The notes: generated from the letters alone by a model not told the origin. Counted from the first letter of the stretch, positions 8,320-18,146 are shown. The stretch: 64,000 nt of DNA from Bacillus thuringiensis (GCF_001182785.1 NZ_CP012101.1:62001-126000); one strand, 5' to 3'. A program made the numbers and translations.

Positions 8320-10275
8320 CTATGCAATTTCACCTAGTAATTTGTATGCTTCTTCTTTGGTTTGGACAGATAATAACCGCTCTCTATAACTGTCATCCAT
8401 TAGTTTTCGAGAAAGCATTTGAAGGATTTTTAAATGTTGATTTCCCTCATTTTCTTTTGGTACGGCAATCATAAATATTAATTTCGCTTTAGTTCCATCA
8501 AGGCTCTTCCAATCTACCCCTGATTGTTTAATTCCAAATACCACGCTCGGTTTCCTAACAGCATCTGATTTTCCATGCGGAATCGCAATATTCACACCAA
8601 TCCCTGTAGTACTTTCTTGTTCACGGTTCATAATAGCTTGTTTAAATTCTGTCACTGAATGCAATGCACCTACATGCTTTAATTTTTGAATCATCTCATC
8701 AATGATGTCATCTCGTGTTCCTCCTTTTAAATCCGTTTCAATTAATTCTAAATTTGTAATATCTGTTAGCTTTTTAATTTTCATCTTCTCTACTTGTGAG
8801 CTTTTGCTTTGTGCTTCTTGTTCCAGTTGTTGCACTTCTATTGTTGCTGATACTTCTTTTATTTGTTCAATTTCTTGTTTTTCTATCTTTGAAACGTCTT
8901 TTTTCAATACATTCACTAAAACAGCTGTCACAGTAGAACCTACTATTACAGCCACAAAAAACATAAATACATTATCTACTGCCCCTAATACAGCCACAAT
9001 CGGACCACCATGTGCCACTCTGTCACCTACATGACCGATCATAGCAATCACAGCACCCGTCATCGAACCAGCCATTATACTCGGAATAACACGAAGTGGA
9101 TCTTGTGCTGCAAAGGGAATTGCACCTTCCGTAATACCAAATAGCCCCATTGTGAATGATGCTTTACCCATTTCTCTCTCTGAATCTTGGAATTTCCCCT
9201 TACCTATGAAAGTAGCAAGTCCCATCCCGATTGGTGGAATACAAATTGCTGCAGCAATTGGACCCATAATTTCATAGTTTCCTTCTCCAATCATTGCTGA
9301 ACCAAATAAGAATGCTACTTTATTGACCGGACCACCCATATCAAATGAAATCATTGCCCCTAAAATTAATGCTAAGAGAATTGAACTTGACCCTTGCATA
9401 CCTGCTAACCAAGCTGTTAATGATACGAAAACTTGCGCGACAGGGGCACCAATAATAAATACAAATGCTAAACCTACAATAAGGGAAGTAAATACCGGAA
9501 TAATAATAATCGGCATAATTGGTTGAATCGCTTTTGGAACTTTTAATTTTTTGATTCCTAACGCTATGTAACCAGCTAAGAAACCAGCGATAATTCCACC
9601 AAGAAAACCGGCACCACTTTCACTTCCGTAAAAGCTTCCTGTTGCTGCAATATATCCACCAATCATACCAGGAACAAGTCCAGGTTTATCCGCTATACTA
9701 TATGCAATATATCCAGCCAGTATTGGAACCATGAACGTAAATGATGCACCACCAATTTGTTCAATGGTTTTCCAGAAAGAACCCTCCGGAATCACTAGAC
9801 CCCCAGGTGTTTTTTCTCCCCCAAGTGTTAACGCAATTGCTATTAATAATCCCCCGACTACGATAAATGGGACCATAAATGATACACCATTCATTAAATG
9901 ACGATATATCGGATTTTGCTTTCTTTCCTGTTGGTTACTTTCTACTATTTTTGACTGTGAATGATAAATAGGTACATTACCACTGATTACTTTCTGAATT
10001 AATTCTCCTGGTTTACGAATACCATCTTGTACTCCAACAACCAACAATTTTTTTCCTACAAATCTATCTTTATTTACGACTCTATCTGCAGCTATAATAA
10101 TGCCGTCTGCTTCGCGAATATCTTGTTCAGTCAACTCATTTTCAACCCCTATTCCACCTTGGGTTTCAATTTTCATTTGGACTCCTAATTTATCCGCTGT
10201 TTTTTGCAAATTTTCAGCTGCCATATAAGTATGGGCAATCCCATTTGGACACGATGTAACCGCTAACAACTTCAT
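8320..10275 (-). CDS. manP: PTS mannose/fructose transporter EIIBCA
   Basis: A 651-residue multidomain phosphotransferase permease. Residues 1-100 are an EIIB of the fructose type with phospho-Cys9 in TSCPNGIAHTYMA. Residues about 120-470 are a polytopic EIIC (VPFIVVGGLLIA, FMVPILAGYIAYSIAD, EGAIPFAAQDP). Residues about 505-651 are an EIIA with phospho-His567 in GVNIAIPHGKSD. The domain order B-C-A and the length match B. subtilis ManP (650 residues), and the neighbours manA and manR settle the substrate as mannose rather than fructose. It imports and phosphorylates mannose at the membrane. Confidence 0.92.
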   Translation of the reverse strand: MKLLAVTSCPNGIAHTYMAAENLQKTADKLGVQMKIETQGGIGVENELTEQDIREADGIIIAADRVVNKDRFVGKKLLVVGVQDGIRKPGELIQKVISGNVPIYHSQSKIVESNQQERKQNPIYRHLMNGVSFMVPFIVVGGLLIAIALTLGGEKTPGGLVIPEGSFWKTIEQIGGASFTFMVPILAGYIAYSIADKPGLVPGMIGGYIAATGSFYGSESGAGFLGGIIAGFLAGYIALGIKKLKVPKAIQPIMPIIIIPVFTSLIVGLAFVFIIGAPVAQVFVSLTAWLAGMQGSSSILLALILGAMISFDMGGPVNKVAFLFGSAMIGEGNYEIMGPIAAAICIPPIGMGLATFIGKGKFQDSEREMGKASFTMGLFGITEGAIPFAAQDPLRVIPSIMAGSMTGAVIAMIGHVGDRVAHGGPIVAVLGAVDNVFMFFVAVIVGSTVTAVLVNVLKKDVSKIEKQEIEQIKEVSATIEVQQLEQEAQSKSSQVEKMKIKKLTDITNLELIETDLKGGTRDDIIDEMIQKLKHVGALHSVTEFKQAIMNREQESTTGIGVNIAIPHGKSDAVRKPSVVFGIKQSGVDWKSLDGTKAKLIFMIAVPKENEGNQHLKILQMLSRKLMDDSYRERLLSVQTKEEAYKLLGEIA

Positions 10276-10424
10276 TCTTAATCCTCCTCACACTTTTACT
10301 AACCGCCTACACTTACTATAAATCAATATTACGACGTCAAAAGTTTCATTTTTTACCGTAACTTCCGGAAAAATAAACCTTTTACCCAAGCAAACAACGG
10401 GTTATTTGATCTTCCACTTTTCGG
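10276..10424 (-). promoter_or_regulatory. manP promoter and candidate ManR operator region
   Basis: The 149-bp gap between manR and manP. On the minus strand a TTGACG box (about 10336-10341) lies upstream of a weak -10 region near TAGTAA. Just upstream of the TTGACG box, CCGGAAGTTACGG is a plausible operator. Function is inferred from position. Confidence 0.4.
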
Positions 10425-12380
10425 TTAAGTATGTAAAAGGGACAAAAATTTCATTACGTTTGTTTCTTTCGCAAGCTTTTGAATAAAGGATGGTTGCTCA
10501 CTTATAAAGGATAGTTCCTGAAACAATTGTTTCGTTACCTCTTGTCCATCACTTTTAACTGCTAGCATAAATACAAGTGATACCTTCTCTGCTCCCCAAT
10601 CAATTGGTTCCTTTAATGTAGCAATTGCAATTACTGACTCTTGAATAAATTTCGGATTTCCATGAGGAATTGCGATTCCTGCCCCAATCGTTGTCGCTGA
10701 CATTTTTTCTCTTATAATTGCGTTTTCTGCATACTCTTTATCTACATACCCCTTACTATGCAAAGCATACGCTAGCTTTTCAATTAGCTCATATGGGTGC
10801 TGTATATCCTGTTGTAAAAAAACTAAAAATGGAGATGTATAATTGAGCATAACAAAGTCTTTTTGTTCTTTATAACTTGTCTCATCACAATTTTGTATAA
10901 AGTCTCCTAACTTCTTTTCTTCCGGCCCCTCTAATAATGGGGATACTACTATATGAGGAATGTTTAATTTTGAAAGAGTAGTAGTTGAAATAACGAGATC
11001 TACATCACGATGTTTCATCATATAACTTTGTAAATCAGCTTTTGAAATACAGTCCATCACATGGATATGACGAAATTTACGCTCAATTTTTGTACGTAAC
11101 AACTGAGACGTGCCAATTCCCATATGACAAACAATAATTACATTTTTAGATTTTCCCTGGTGATCTAACCGTTCAACAGATGCTTCAAAGTGTAGAGTAA
11201 GATAAGCCGCTTCTTCTTCCGGAATATATATATTGAGAGAATCATTTATTTCTTCTAATACTTGTATCAATACATTAAACACATAGGGATACATTCTTTT
11301 TATATCGTGTAACATTGGATTTGAGACGGAAAGATCATAGTTTAAGCGATTCAATGCAGTATATAGATGAATAGTTAACCCTTCAATTAAAATTTCGTCT
11401 TTACTGAAATCAATTTCATACAACTGCGACATACGTTTAACTAATTGCTGTATAACCATAGAAAGAATTGGATTACTTTCAGTAAGTGTGCTACCCTGCA
11501 TTGGCTTATCTTGATAACGAATTTTCCCACCTAAAATATGAGCTGTTAAATACGTAACTTCTTCTTCTGTAAAATGAACAGAAAAAACACATTCCAACTG
11601 TTTTAAAAATTCCAATGTCCATATATATTCTTTTGTTTCTTTCAGTATTTTAATTTCATTTTCAGCATTTAAAATAGGTTGCTTAAGTTTCATTCTCCGT
11701 ACCATAAGTAACGTATGCACTAATAAACTTTCAAATGTATCATCTGTAAAAAATAATGCATTTCGTTTTTGTAACGCTTTTAATTCGTTCGTAACAAATT
11801 CAACCTCATGATATTGAAATTGTTCTTTAATAAATTGATTCGTAAGATCAGAATTACGAATCAAATCTGATAATCTAGCCAATGCTCTTCTTTTTTTCTT
11901 TTCATTTCCATCAATAATAAGTCCAACTCGCTGTTTTGAAACAATGGTTAAATCAAAATGATGTAACCATTTTTCAATTCTATCTAGATCTTTTTTTATA
12001 GTCGTTCGACTTACAAAATGTTGGGATGCCATATCCTGTGCAGTAACTGCCTTTACATTCATTAATAAGTTGTATGCAATTTGTAGAATTCTTTCTTCAT
12101 CTGATTCATACTTTGTGCGATTATTAATACAATAAAGTTTATTAAACAAGTCCACCTTCTCATATTCATCAATCTCTAAGTACACACCTAATCCCGGTTT
12201 CCTAACAAGAATCGCACTTGAATAATTCGCAAGGTGCTCCTCAATTATTTTAAAGTCATTACGAATTGTTTTTTCAGAGCAATTCACCTTATCAGCAAGG
12301 TCTTGTACTAATGAATAGTCGTTAGATTCAGATAATAGTAGAAATAAAATTTCTTTTTGTCTTGTATTCATAAATTTCAC
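10425..12380 (-). CDS. manR: PRD-type transcriptional activator of the mannose operon
   Basis: A 651-residue regulator of the BglG/MtlR type, close in length to B. subtilis ManR (648). It has an N-terminal HTH (residues about 5-60, NCSEKTIRNDFK), a second HTH (about 90-170, SRTTIKKDLDRIEKWL) and two PRD domains whose conserved histidines are visible at H222, H281, H338 and H397. An EIIB-like domain has Cys418 (IIVCHMGIGTSQ), and a C-terminal EIIA-like domain has His573 (GAGIAIPHGNP). In the family, PTS phosphorylation of these residues switches activity with mannose supply and carbon status. It lies directly upstream of manP in the same orientation. Confidence 0.92.
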   Translation of the reverse strand: MKFMNTRQKEILFLLLSESNDYSLVQDLADKVNCSEKTIRNDFKIIEEHLANYSSAILVRKPGLGVYLEIDEYEKVDLFNKLYCINNRTKYESDEERILQIAYNLLMNVKAVTAQDMASQHFVSRTTIKKDLDRIEKWLHHFDLTIVSKQRVGLIIDGNEKKKRRALARLSDLIRNSDLTNQFIKEQFQYHEVEFVTNELKALQKRNALFFTDDTFESLLVHTLLMVRRMKLKQPILNAENEIKILKETKEYIWTLEFLKQLECVFSVHFTEEEVTYLTAHILGGKIRYQDKPMQGSTLTESNPILSMVIQQLVKRMSQLYEIDFSKDEILIEGLTIHLYTALNRLNYDLSVSNPMLHDIKRMYPYVFNVLIQVLEEINDSLNIYIPEEEAAYLTLHFEASVERLDHQGKSKNVIIVCHMGIGTSQLLRTKIERKFRHIHVMDCISKADLQSYMMKHRDVDLVISTTTLSKLNIPHIVVSPLLEGPEEKKLGDFIQNCDETSYKEQKDFVMLNYTSPFLVFLQQDIQHPYELIEKLAYALHSKGYVDKEYAENAIIREKMSATTIGAGIAIPHGNPKFIQESVIAIATLKEPIDWGAEKVSLVFMLAVKSDGQEVTKQLFQELSFISEQPSFIQKLAKETNVMKFLSLLHT

Positions 12381-12698
12381 CTATCTCTTATATCTTTCTA
12401 TGTTATATGCATTACTTTACAAGATACTTTTACCCTCTCTTATAACTAGCAATTTCAATTAATTATACTCATTTTCAAATTTTAGTTACCTTACGTTAAA
12501 AATTCTTATTTAAAATTAATTATTTTTCTCGATACTCCAACATCATTTCTATATTAAGTATCTTCAGCAACTAAGAAGACAATTAATTTCAATATACCGT
12601 AAAATATCCCAATTAAAAGTTTAATTTATTACCAAGGCTCCGGAAAAGCTGCTTTATTTCTGTACCGAAATAAAATCCTGTATTAGTAGTTTTTTTAT
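12381..12698. other. Intergenic upstream of manR
   Basis: AT-rich; presumably holds the manR promoter. No gene or clear structure seen. CTCCGGAAAAGC near 12635 resembles part of the candidate operator in front of manP. Confidence 0.35.
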
Positions 12699-13148
12699 CT
12701 ACATAATTAATTTTAATCTCTCTTCTAGAATCTCCCTATCTGATTGTGATTTTGAAATTACAAGACATGTATCATTTCCACAAATACACCCTACTTTTTC
12801 TTTCCATTCTACAGAGTCTAATAACACACCTATAACATGTACATTACCCGGTAAAGTTTTGATAATGGTTAATTGATTTATATAATCAATCTTTACGACA
12901 ACTTCTCCCAACTTTTTCTTTAACATCATATCAGTTTGTATATTATCTCCTGTGAAGTTTTTATATATTGTTAAACCGTTTGAAGAAACTGTCTTTATTA
13001 TATTTAATTCGCGAATATCTCGCGAAATAGTAGCTTGTGTTACAATTTCCCCCTTTTTTGCTAACAGCTCTACTAACTTTTCTTGTGTATCTATTTCATG
13101 CTCTCTCACCGCTTGTTTAATTAGCCTTTGTCTTTTCTCTTTTCTCAT
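12699..13148 (-). CDS. argR: ArgR/AhrC-family arginine-responsive regulator
   Basis: A 149-residue DNA-binding protein. The N-terminal winged helix carries the family signature VTQATISRDIRELN (residues about 36-49). The C-terminal oligomerisation and arginine-binding domain is present (LTIIKTLPGNVHVIGVLLDS and CICGNDTCLVI, where the GNDT motif contacts arginine). Length is normal. B. cereus group genomes carry several ArgR paralogues; this one is not beside arginine genes but lies between the mannose and the threonine/alanine catabolic genes, so its target is unknown. The start is ATG followed by a Lys/Arg-rich N-terminus. Confidence 0.88.
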   Translation of the reverse strand: MRKEKRQRLIKQAVREHEIDTQEKLVELLAKKGEIVTQATISRDIRELNIIKTVSSNGLTIYKNFTGDNIQTDMMLKKKLGEVVVKIDYINQLTIIKTLPGNVHVIGVLLDSVEWKEKVGCICGNDTCLVISKSQSDREILEERLKLIM

Positions 13149-13264
13149 AAAAGACGCCCCTTATATCGTTATACTTTTATTATATCTTGGCATAAATTTT
13201 ATTCGAAAGAGGCGAAGGAGAATGTTGCGGAAACGTTCATAGTTTTGAGTACTTTACGCCCCTA

Positions 13265-13375
13265 TAGAAGCACACCACACATCCATCAACTTAAGGATGT
13301 GAACTGCTTTTTATGAATCTGGATAACAAAAGAAATATCTTTATTCGCTGAAGAGCTATATTGATATATAAGTAC
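13265..13375 (+). mobile_element. IS231-type left-end remnant
   Basis: Contains the IS231 end sequence CACACATCCATCAACTTAAG followed by a shortened leader and the first decayed transposase codons (TTTTTATGAATCTGGATAAC; TTTATTCGCTGAAGAGCTAT), aligning with 42820-42970 of the intact element. The remainder is gone. Confidence 0.7.
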
Positions 13376-13494
13376 TAACCTTCAATTACCAATCTATCCA
13401 CTGCAATAAAATATGATAGGTTGTAACATCTACCAGTATTTAATTAACGAACATTGCTTAAATCATTTCAACTAATATTTAAGAGGAACATACA

Positions 13495-13860
13495 ATGAAT
13501 AAAATAAAAAGGTTACTAAAACGTAAAACGACTTGGATAATTCTTATTCTATTTGTAATTGTTTATGTAAATAACAGTTCTTTTTTTGCTGAGAGGGCCG
13601 ATGGGACTCCTCTTCTTCTTGCTCACCGAGGGCTTTCGCAAACATTTAGCATGGAAGGGATTGAGGGTGATACATGTACAGCTGAACGTATAAATAAACC
13701 TGAATATCCTTATTTAAAAAATACAATTCCATCTATGGAAGCAGCATTTAAAGCTGGGGCTGATCTAGTAGAGTTTGATGTTCAACCAACTAAAGATAAT
13801 AATTTTGTTATTTTTCATGACTGGACTCTTGATTGCCGTACTAATGGTAAAGGTGTCTAA
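13495..13860 (+). pseudogene. Glycerophosphodiester phosphodiesterase, N-terminal fragment
   Basis: 121 codons encode an N-terminal membrane anchor (residues 13-30, TTWIILILFVIVYVNN) and the first part of a GDPD TIM barrel: LLLAHRGLS (catalytic His-Arg), the small insertion with PEYPYLKNTIPSMEAAF, GADLVEFDVQPTKD (metal-binding Glu and Asp) and VIFHDWTLDCRTNGKGV (second catalytic His). Family members are about 300 residues; here a stop follows GKGV and the downstream 200 bases do not continue the fold. The catalytic N-terminal motifs are present but the barrel is incomplete, so it is probably inactive. Confidence 0.8.
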
Positions 13861-14080
13861 GGCTTCATTATATAGAAAGCTATCAGAAGGGAAACAATAA
13901 TCATTCCTTATTCCGTTAAAGGACTATATAACAGAATAAATTATTGTCAAAATTAGAATTTTTTGAAATAATCGTTATTAAGTTGAAGGTGAGCGATTGC
14001 AGAAAAAAGTGATACGACTTTCTCTTACTTAAGAATTGTGGAATAATTAAAAAATCCGATTAATTATATTCCGAAAGGGT

Positions 14081-14641
14081 GTGTGTAAAATCTTATCAAC
14101 TAATGTTTTTACTTATAAATCTAAGGATGGAAAAACAATAATAATTAGAGAAGCTAAAGAACAGGATGCGGAAAGAATGCTAGATTCTGCTTCAAAAGCT
14201 TTAATAAACGCTCCATATATGCTAAGTACGGTTGAGGATATAAAAAAGGTGAGTATTGATGTTATTCAAAAAACGTTAAAAACTTATCATGAAAATCCAA
14301 ATTATGTACAGTTTATTGCTGAAGTTGATGGTAAGTTAGTCGGTGCAATAGATTTTAAGAACGGAAACAAAGAAAAAATTAGTTATCAAGGGGCTTTTGC
14401 GATGAACATACTACCTAAATATCGAAATTATGGTATTGGAAGATCTCTTCTAGAAACGTTAATCAATTGGGCTAAAAATAACAGTAAGATTGAGAAAGTC
14501 TGTCTTGAGGTAATGGAAGATAATCTAGGTGCAATCCAGTTATATAAGAATCTAGGCTTTTTTGAAGAGGGTAGAAAAGCAAAGGGTGTAAAATTGGATG
14601 GCGGCTATCAAGATTTAATATTAATGGCTTTATTTGTTTGA
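14081..14641 (+). CDS. GNAT-family N-acetyltransferase
   Basis: A 186-residue acetyl-CoA-dependent acetyltransferase with the core GNAT motifs: FIAEVDGKLVGAIDF (beta-strand region), FAMNILPKYRNYGIGRSLLETLINWA (motif A, the R/Q-x-x-G-x-G/A pyrophosphate loop), and LEVMEDNLGAIQLYKNLGFFEEGRK (motif B). The start is GTG, only a few bases after AAAGGG, which is tight spacing; a true start slightly downstream cannot be excluded. Substrate unknown; the later part resembles RimJ/RimL-like or small-molecule acetylases. A strong terminator follows. Confidence 0.8.
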   Translation: MCKILSTNVFTYKSKDGKTIIIREAKEQDAERMLDSASKALINAPYMLSTVEDIKKVSIDVIQKTLKTYHENPNYVQFIAEVDGKLVGAIDFKNGNKEKISYQGAFAMNILPKYRNYGIGRSLLETLINWAKNNSKIEKVCLEVMEDNLGAIQLYKNLGFFEEGRKAKGVKLDGGYQDLILMALFV

Positions 14642-14684
14642 AATTGAACATTATTCAACAATAGGGAGCTTTAATTGAGTAAGA

Positions 14685-14730
14685 AAAAAAGCCTAATTTC
14701 TTCACATTAAATTGAGAAATTAGGCTTTTT
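14685..14730. terminator. Rho-independent terminator
   Basis: AAAAAGCCTAATTTCT and its complement AGAAATTAGGCTTTTT flank a 13-base loop, just after the GNAT gene. Confidence 0.85.
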
Positions 14731-14775
14731 AATATTGAAATTTCCTTAACGTTGTAAATCCGCATTTTCCTGACG

Positions 14776-14913
14776 CTACCCCATGCCCATCAACTTAAGA
14801 TTTTTATAATACCCCAAAACAAAAAAATTGCCCATTTTCGCCTGAAGATGTCAATTTTCTCGTTTTGGGGTATTTGTTTGTCTTATCTTGATGGATGTGT
14901 GGCTGTACCCCTT
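14776..14913. mobile_element. IS231-related miniature element (MITE-like)
   Basis: About 140 bp with IS231-like termini in opposite orientation (left CATGCCCATCAACTTAAG; right complement CACACATCCATCAAGATAAG) and inner inverted repeats ATACCCCAAAAC / GTTTTGGGGTAT. It has no coding capacity and would need a transposase in trans, for example from the IS231 at 42808. Confidence 0.6.
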
Positions 14914-15004
14914 AAGAGTATCCTGATATTACAAAAAAGAACTAAGATGTTTCATCCTAGCTCTTTTTTAGCAATATCAACTTATTATATACATTCCTCA
15001 ATCA

Positions 15005-16006
15005 TTATTTTACTTCATTGGCAATAAAGAAATGCTCACATACACTTGAAATACGTTTTAAATCCACATTGCCACCTGAAATAACCGCTACTACTTTTTT
15101 ACCCTGTACATATTTATCAACTTTGCCTGCAAGAAGAGCGGCTGTAGCTAACGCTCCTGCTCCTTCTACGACAGCCTTTCCGCGTTGCAATAAGTCTTTC
15201 ATCGCTACTTCTAATTCTTCTTCCGATACAGTTACAATGTCATCTACTAGGTTTTTTACAATTTCAAAGGTTAAATTTCCAGGTATTTTAACTGCACAAC
15301 CATCCGCTATTGTTGGAGCTTTATAATGTGATACAATTTCTCCAGCATCATAAGAAGCTTTCATACCGTGTACGTTTTCAGCTTGAACTCCAATAATATT
15401 AATGGAGGGATTAAATGATTTCAGTGCTACAGCAATCCCTGAAATAATTCCTCCTCCACCAATAGGTACAATAACAGTATCAACATCCCACATATTATCC
15501 AGAATATCTAACCCAATTGTCCCTTGGCCAGCCATTACTTCTACATCATCATATGGATGTAGGTATGTTTCGCCTATTTCTTTTATAATCTCTTCACATT
15601 TTGCTTTTGCATCATCAAATGTATCACCGTATAAAATAACTTCAGAACCATATCCTCTCGTCGCATCCACTTTAGCTTGCGGTGCAGAGGTTGGCATCAC
15701 AATTTTACTTTTGATACCAAGTAAATGAGAAGATAATGCGACACCTTGTGCATGGTTTCCAGCTGAGCAGGCGATTACACCACGTTCTTTTTCTTCATTT
15801 GTAAGTTGAGAAATTTTATTAAATGCACCACGAAACTTGAATGAACCTGTTAACTGCATGTTTTCCAACTTTAAATAAATTTCTCCACCGGTTTTACTGG
15901 TTAAATAGAAAGATTTAACCAAAGGCGTTTTTCTAGCATTTCCATCTAAAATTTTTTGTGCATTTTTTATATTCCCAATGTTGAGTGGTAAAATTTCATT
16001 ACTCAT
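15005..16006 (-). CDS. Threonine dehydratase (threonine ammonia-lyase, catabolic type)
   Basis: A 333-residue fold-type II PLP enzyme converting threonine to 2-oxobutyrate and ammonia. The PLP lysine is Lys57 in TGSFKFRGA; SAGNHAQGVA binds the substrate carboxylate; VPIGGGGIISG is the glycine loop for the PLP phosphate; VISGGNVD lies near the C-terminus. It lacks the ACT-like regulatory domain of biosynthetic IlvA, consistent with the short catabolic TdcB/IlvA class. Its start overlaps the stop of the alanine dehydrogenase gene by 4 bases, so the two are translationally coupled. Confidence 0.88.
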   Translation of the reverse strand: MSNEILPLNIGNIKNAQKILDGNARKTPLVKSFYLTSKTGGEIYLKLENMQLTGSFKFRGAFNKISQLTNEEKERGVIACSAGNHAQGVALSSHLLGIKSKIVMPTSAPQAKVDATRGYGSEVILYGDTFDDAKAKCEEIIKEIGETYLHPYDDVEVMAGQGTIGLDILDNMWDVDTVIVPIGGGGIISGIAVALKSFNPSINIIGVQAENVHGMKASYDAGEIVSHYKAPTIADGCAVKIPGNLTFEIVKNLVDDIVTVSEEELEVAMKDLLQRGKAVVEGAGALATAALLAGKVDKYVQGKKVVAVISGGNVDLKRISSVCEHFFIANEVK

Positions 16007-17124
16007 ATTAACACTTCTTTCAATGGCTTATAATCTAACTCTAGTGTTGCGCCTAAATTCTCATAAGTTATCGTACCCTTGTAAATATTTATCCCCGTTG
16101 CTAAAGCCGGTTTATTTTGGATTGCATTCTCTAATCCATTTTTAGCTATTTCTAGTAAATACTCAATATTTCCATTTGCTAAGGCCATAGTAGAAGTACG
16201 TGGAGTAGCACCAGGCATATTTGGTACTGCATAATGGATTACATCATGTTTAATAAATACAGGATTATCATGAGTTGTATAATGATCGACTGTCTCTACC
16301 GTACCACCTTGATCTATTGCAATATCCACAATGACACTTCCTGGCTTCATAGATTGAACCATATACTCTTTAACAATTTTAGGAGGGCGAGATCCTGGTA
16401 TTAAAATTGTTGAAATAAATAAATCTGCTTCTTTAATCGTTCGCTCTAGATTTTCAATATTAGATTCAATTATATTTACTTCTTCTGTTGTGTATTGCTT
16501 TCTTAAATATGCAATTCTTTCTTGATTAACCTCTAGGATTGTAACACTACATCCAATTCCAATTGCCATATCACAGGCATTAGTTGCAGCATTTCCTCCA
16601 CCTAAAATAACTACATTTCCGGCAAGGATTCCCTCAATACCTGATAATAAGATCCCTTCTCCTTGATGTTGTTTTTCTAAATAATATGCTCCCATAAATA
16701 CAGCACGACGCCCAGCAATTGCACTCATTGGCTTTAATAATGTCAAAACACCATCTTCGCTAATTGTTTCTCCTGCAATTGCAGTAGTACCAGCATTTCT
16801 CATTGCTTCTACGCATTCTTTCGACGCAGCCAAATGTAAAAAACCTCAGATTATAAGATTTTTTTTAAAGTAACGATATTCTTCAGGTAATGGTTCTTTT
16901 ACTTTAACTACCATATCAACTTCCCAAGCTTCTCCTTGTGCTACTAAATTTGCACCTGCGCCTGTATATTCATCATTTGTATATCCTGATCCAATACCTG
17001 CATCTTTTTCTACTAAGATTTGATGCCCTTCTTCAACTAACTTCCGAACATTTTCAGGGGTCATTCCTACACGTGCTTCTCCCTTTTTTATCTCTTTAAC
17101 TACTCCAATTCTCACTTCTAACAC
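16003..17124 (-). pseudogene. ald: Alanine dehydrogenase with one in-frame stop codon
   Basis: Read through, this is a complete alanine dehydrogenase of about 373 residues (NAD-dependent alanine to pyruvate). The N-terminal part has MRIGVVKEIK-like sequence (here MLEVRIGVVKEIKKGEARV) and VKVKEPLPEEY. The C-terminal part has the Rossmann segment NVVILGGGNAATNACDMAIG, GSVIVDIAIDQGG and VPNMPGATPRTST. The frame is broken only by TGA at 16846-16848, where the family has Trp (NLILWGFLHLAA), so a TGG-to-TGA change is likely. The downstream part could restart from TTG at 16833 but would lack the substrate-binding N-terminus. Confidence 0.88.
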
Positions 17125-17509
17125 ATCCTTTTATAAGCAATATAATACCTAGGATTAAAAAAGTAATACGCGAATTTACCAAACTTATTATGTCCATTCA
17201 TGTTATTTTTATCGCCTAACTAGCTTTTAAGGTAGAAAACATTCAATATCAATTATTGTTATATGGATATGTAAACATTTTTGAAATCCTAGGTAATATT
17301 CCCCCTTCCAAAAATATGTGGAATTGATTCGGCGACTAAAGAGACGATGCACTGAAAGAATGTATGTACTGAAATTGTTGCGAAAACAGCATTGCTACTT
17401 GTATTAATAACAGAAACTGTATTAGAATTCACATTGGCAAAATAATATATTAACTAATTCAGTCAATGATGACCTCATAAACGTAGATTTAAATTAAGAA
17501 ACCTCTTTA
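17125..17509. other. Intergenic upstream of ald
   Basis: Holds the ald ribosome binding site (AAGGATG on the minus strand) and presumably its promoter. Otherwise no gene or repeat seen. Confidence 0.4.
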
Positions 17510-17530
17510 GAGAAAAAACCCTAATTAGGG
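17510..17530 (-). terminator. Terminator of the FtsK-like operon
   Basis: On the minus strand, CCCTAATTAGGG is a short palindrome followed by TTTTTT, immediately after the stop of the replication-relaxation gene. Confidence 0.55.
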
Positions 17531-17534
17531 GCTG

Positions 17535-18146
17535 TTACTGTGCTTTTACGACAAGGCTATTCAAGAAATTACTAATTGAAGAAGCTTGAAAAATACGTAG
17601 GCTAAAAGAGCTGATATTATAATACTTTTCAGTAATTATAAGTATTGATGGAAAGTATTTAGATTCTTTTGGCTGCCAAGATTCGTTATGCCATTCCTGA
17701 CTGTGGAAGTATAATTCATACCTATTTATTTTATCTTGCATAACTTTTTTGCTGCAAACTGACCTCTGGACTTCAATGAAGAATGGAGATCTACGCCAAA
17801 TTGTAAATGCATCAGGTTCCATGAATTCTTTACCGTACTTTGGCTCCACTTTAAACAGTTTAGGTTTTTCATAATAGATAAGCTGTTTATATACATCTAA
17901 TATGCCTAGAAAGTGGGGAATCTTTTGGCTAGTTTTGCGAAGTGTGCTGGATTGAGGGAAGTAAATGTATGGCTGTTGCGAGATATTGGCATCCACATGA
18001 CCATCTCTTCTTAATCGCTTCATCACCGTATTACAGCATGTAACCGCGTTCTTTAATCCTTGAAAATGCAAATCAATAATGTCATCACGAGACATACATC
18101 TAAAACGCTTCAAATTGTTTAGTATGGCTTTGTCTCTATTCCTCAT
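17535..18146 (-). CDS. Replication-relaxation family protein
   Basis: A 203-residue protein starting MRNRDKAILNNLKRFRCMSRDDIIDLHF, the winged-helix style opening of the replication-relaxation (Replic_Relax) family. The middle carries EPDAFTIWRRSPFFIEVQRS, resembling the nuclease-like E-P-D...E-x-Q segment of these proteins. It overlaps the FtsK-like gene by 11 bases and both are on the minus strand. In Gram-positive plasmids and ICEs these two families are common neighbours and are thought to act in replication or strand processing. The exact role is unknown. Confidence 0.7.
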   Translation of the reverse strand: MRNRDKAILNNLKRFRCMSRDDIIDLHFQGLKNAVTCCNTVMKRLRRDGHVDANISQQPYIYFPQSSTLRKTSQKIPHFLGILDVYKQLIYYEKPKLFKVEPKYGKEFMEPDAFTIWRRSPFFIEVQRSVCSKKVMQDKINRYELYFHSQEWHNESWQPKESKYFPSILIITEKYYNISSFSLRIFQASSISNFLNSLVVKAQ

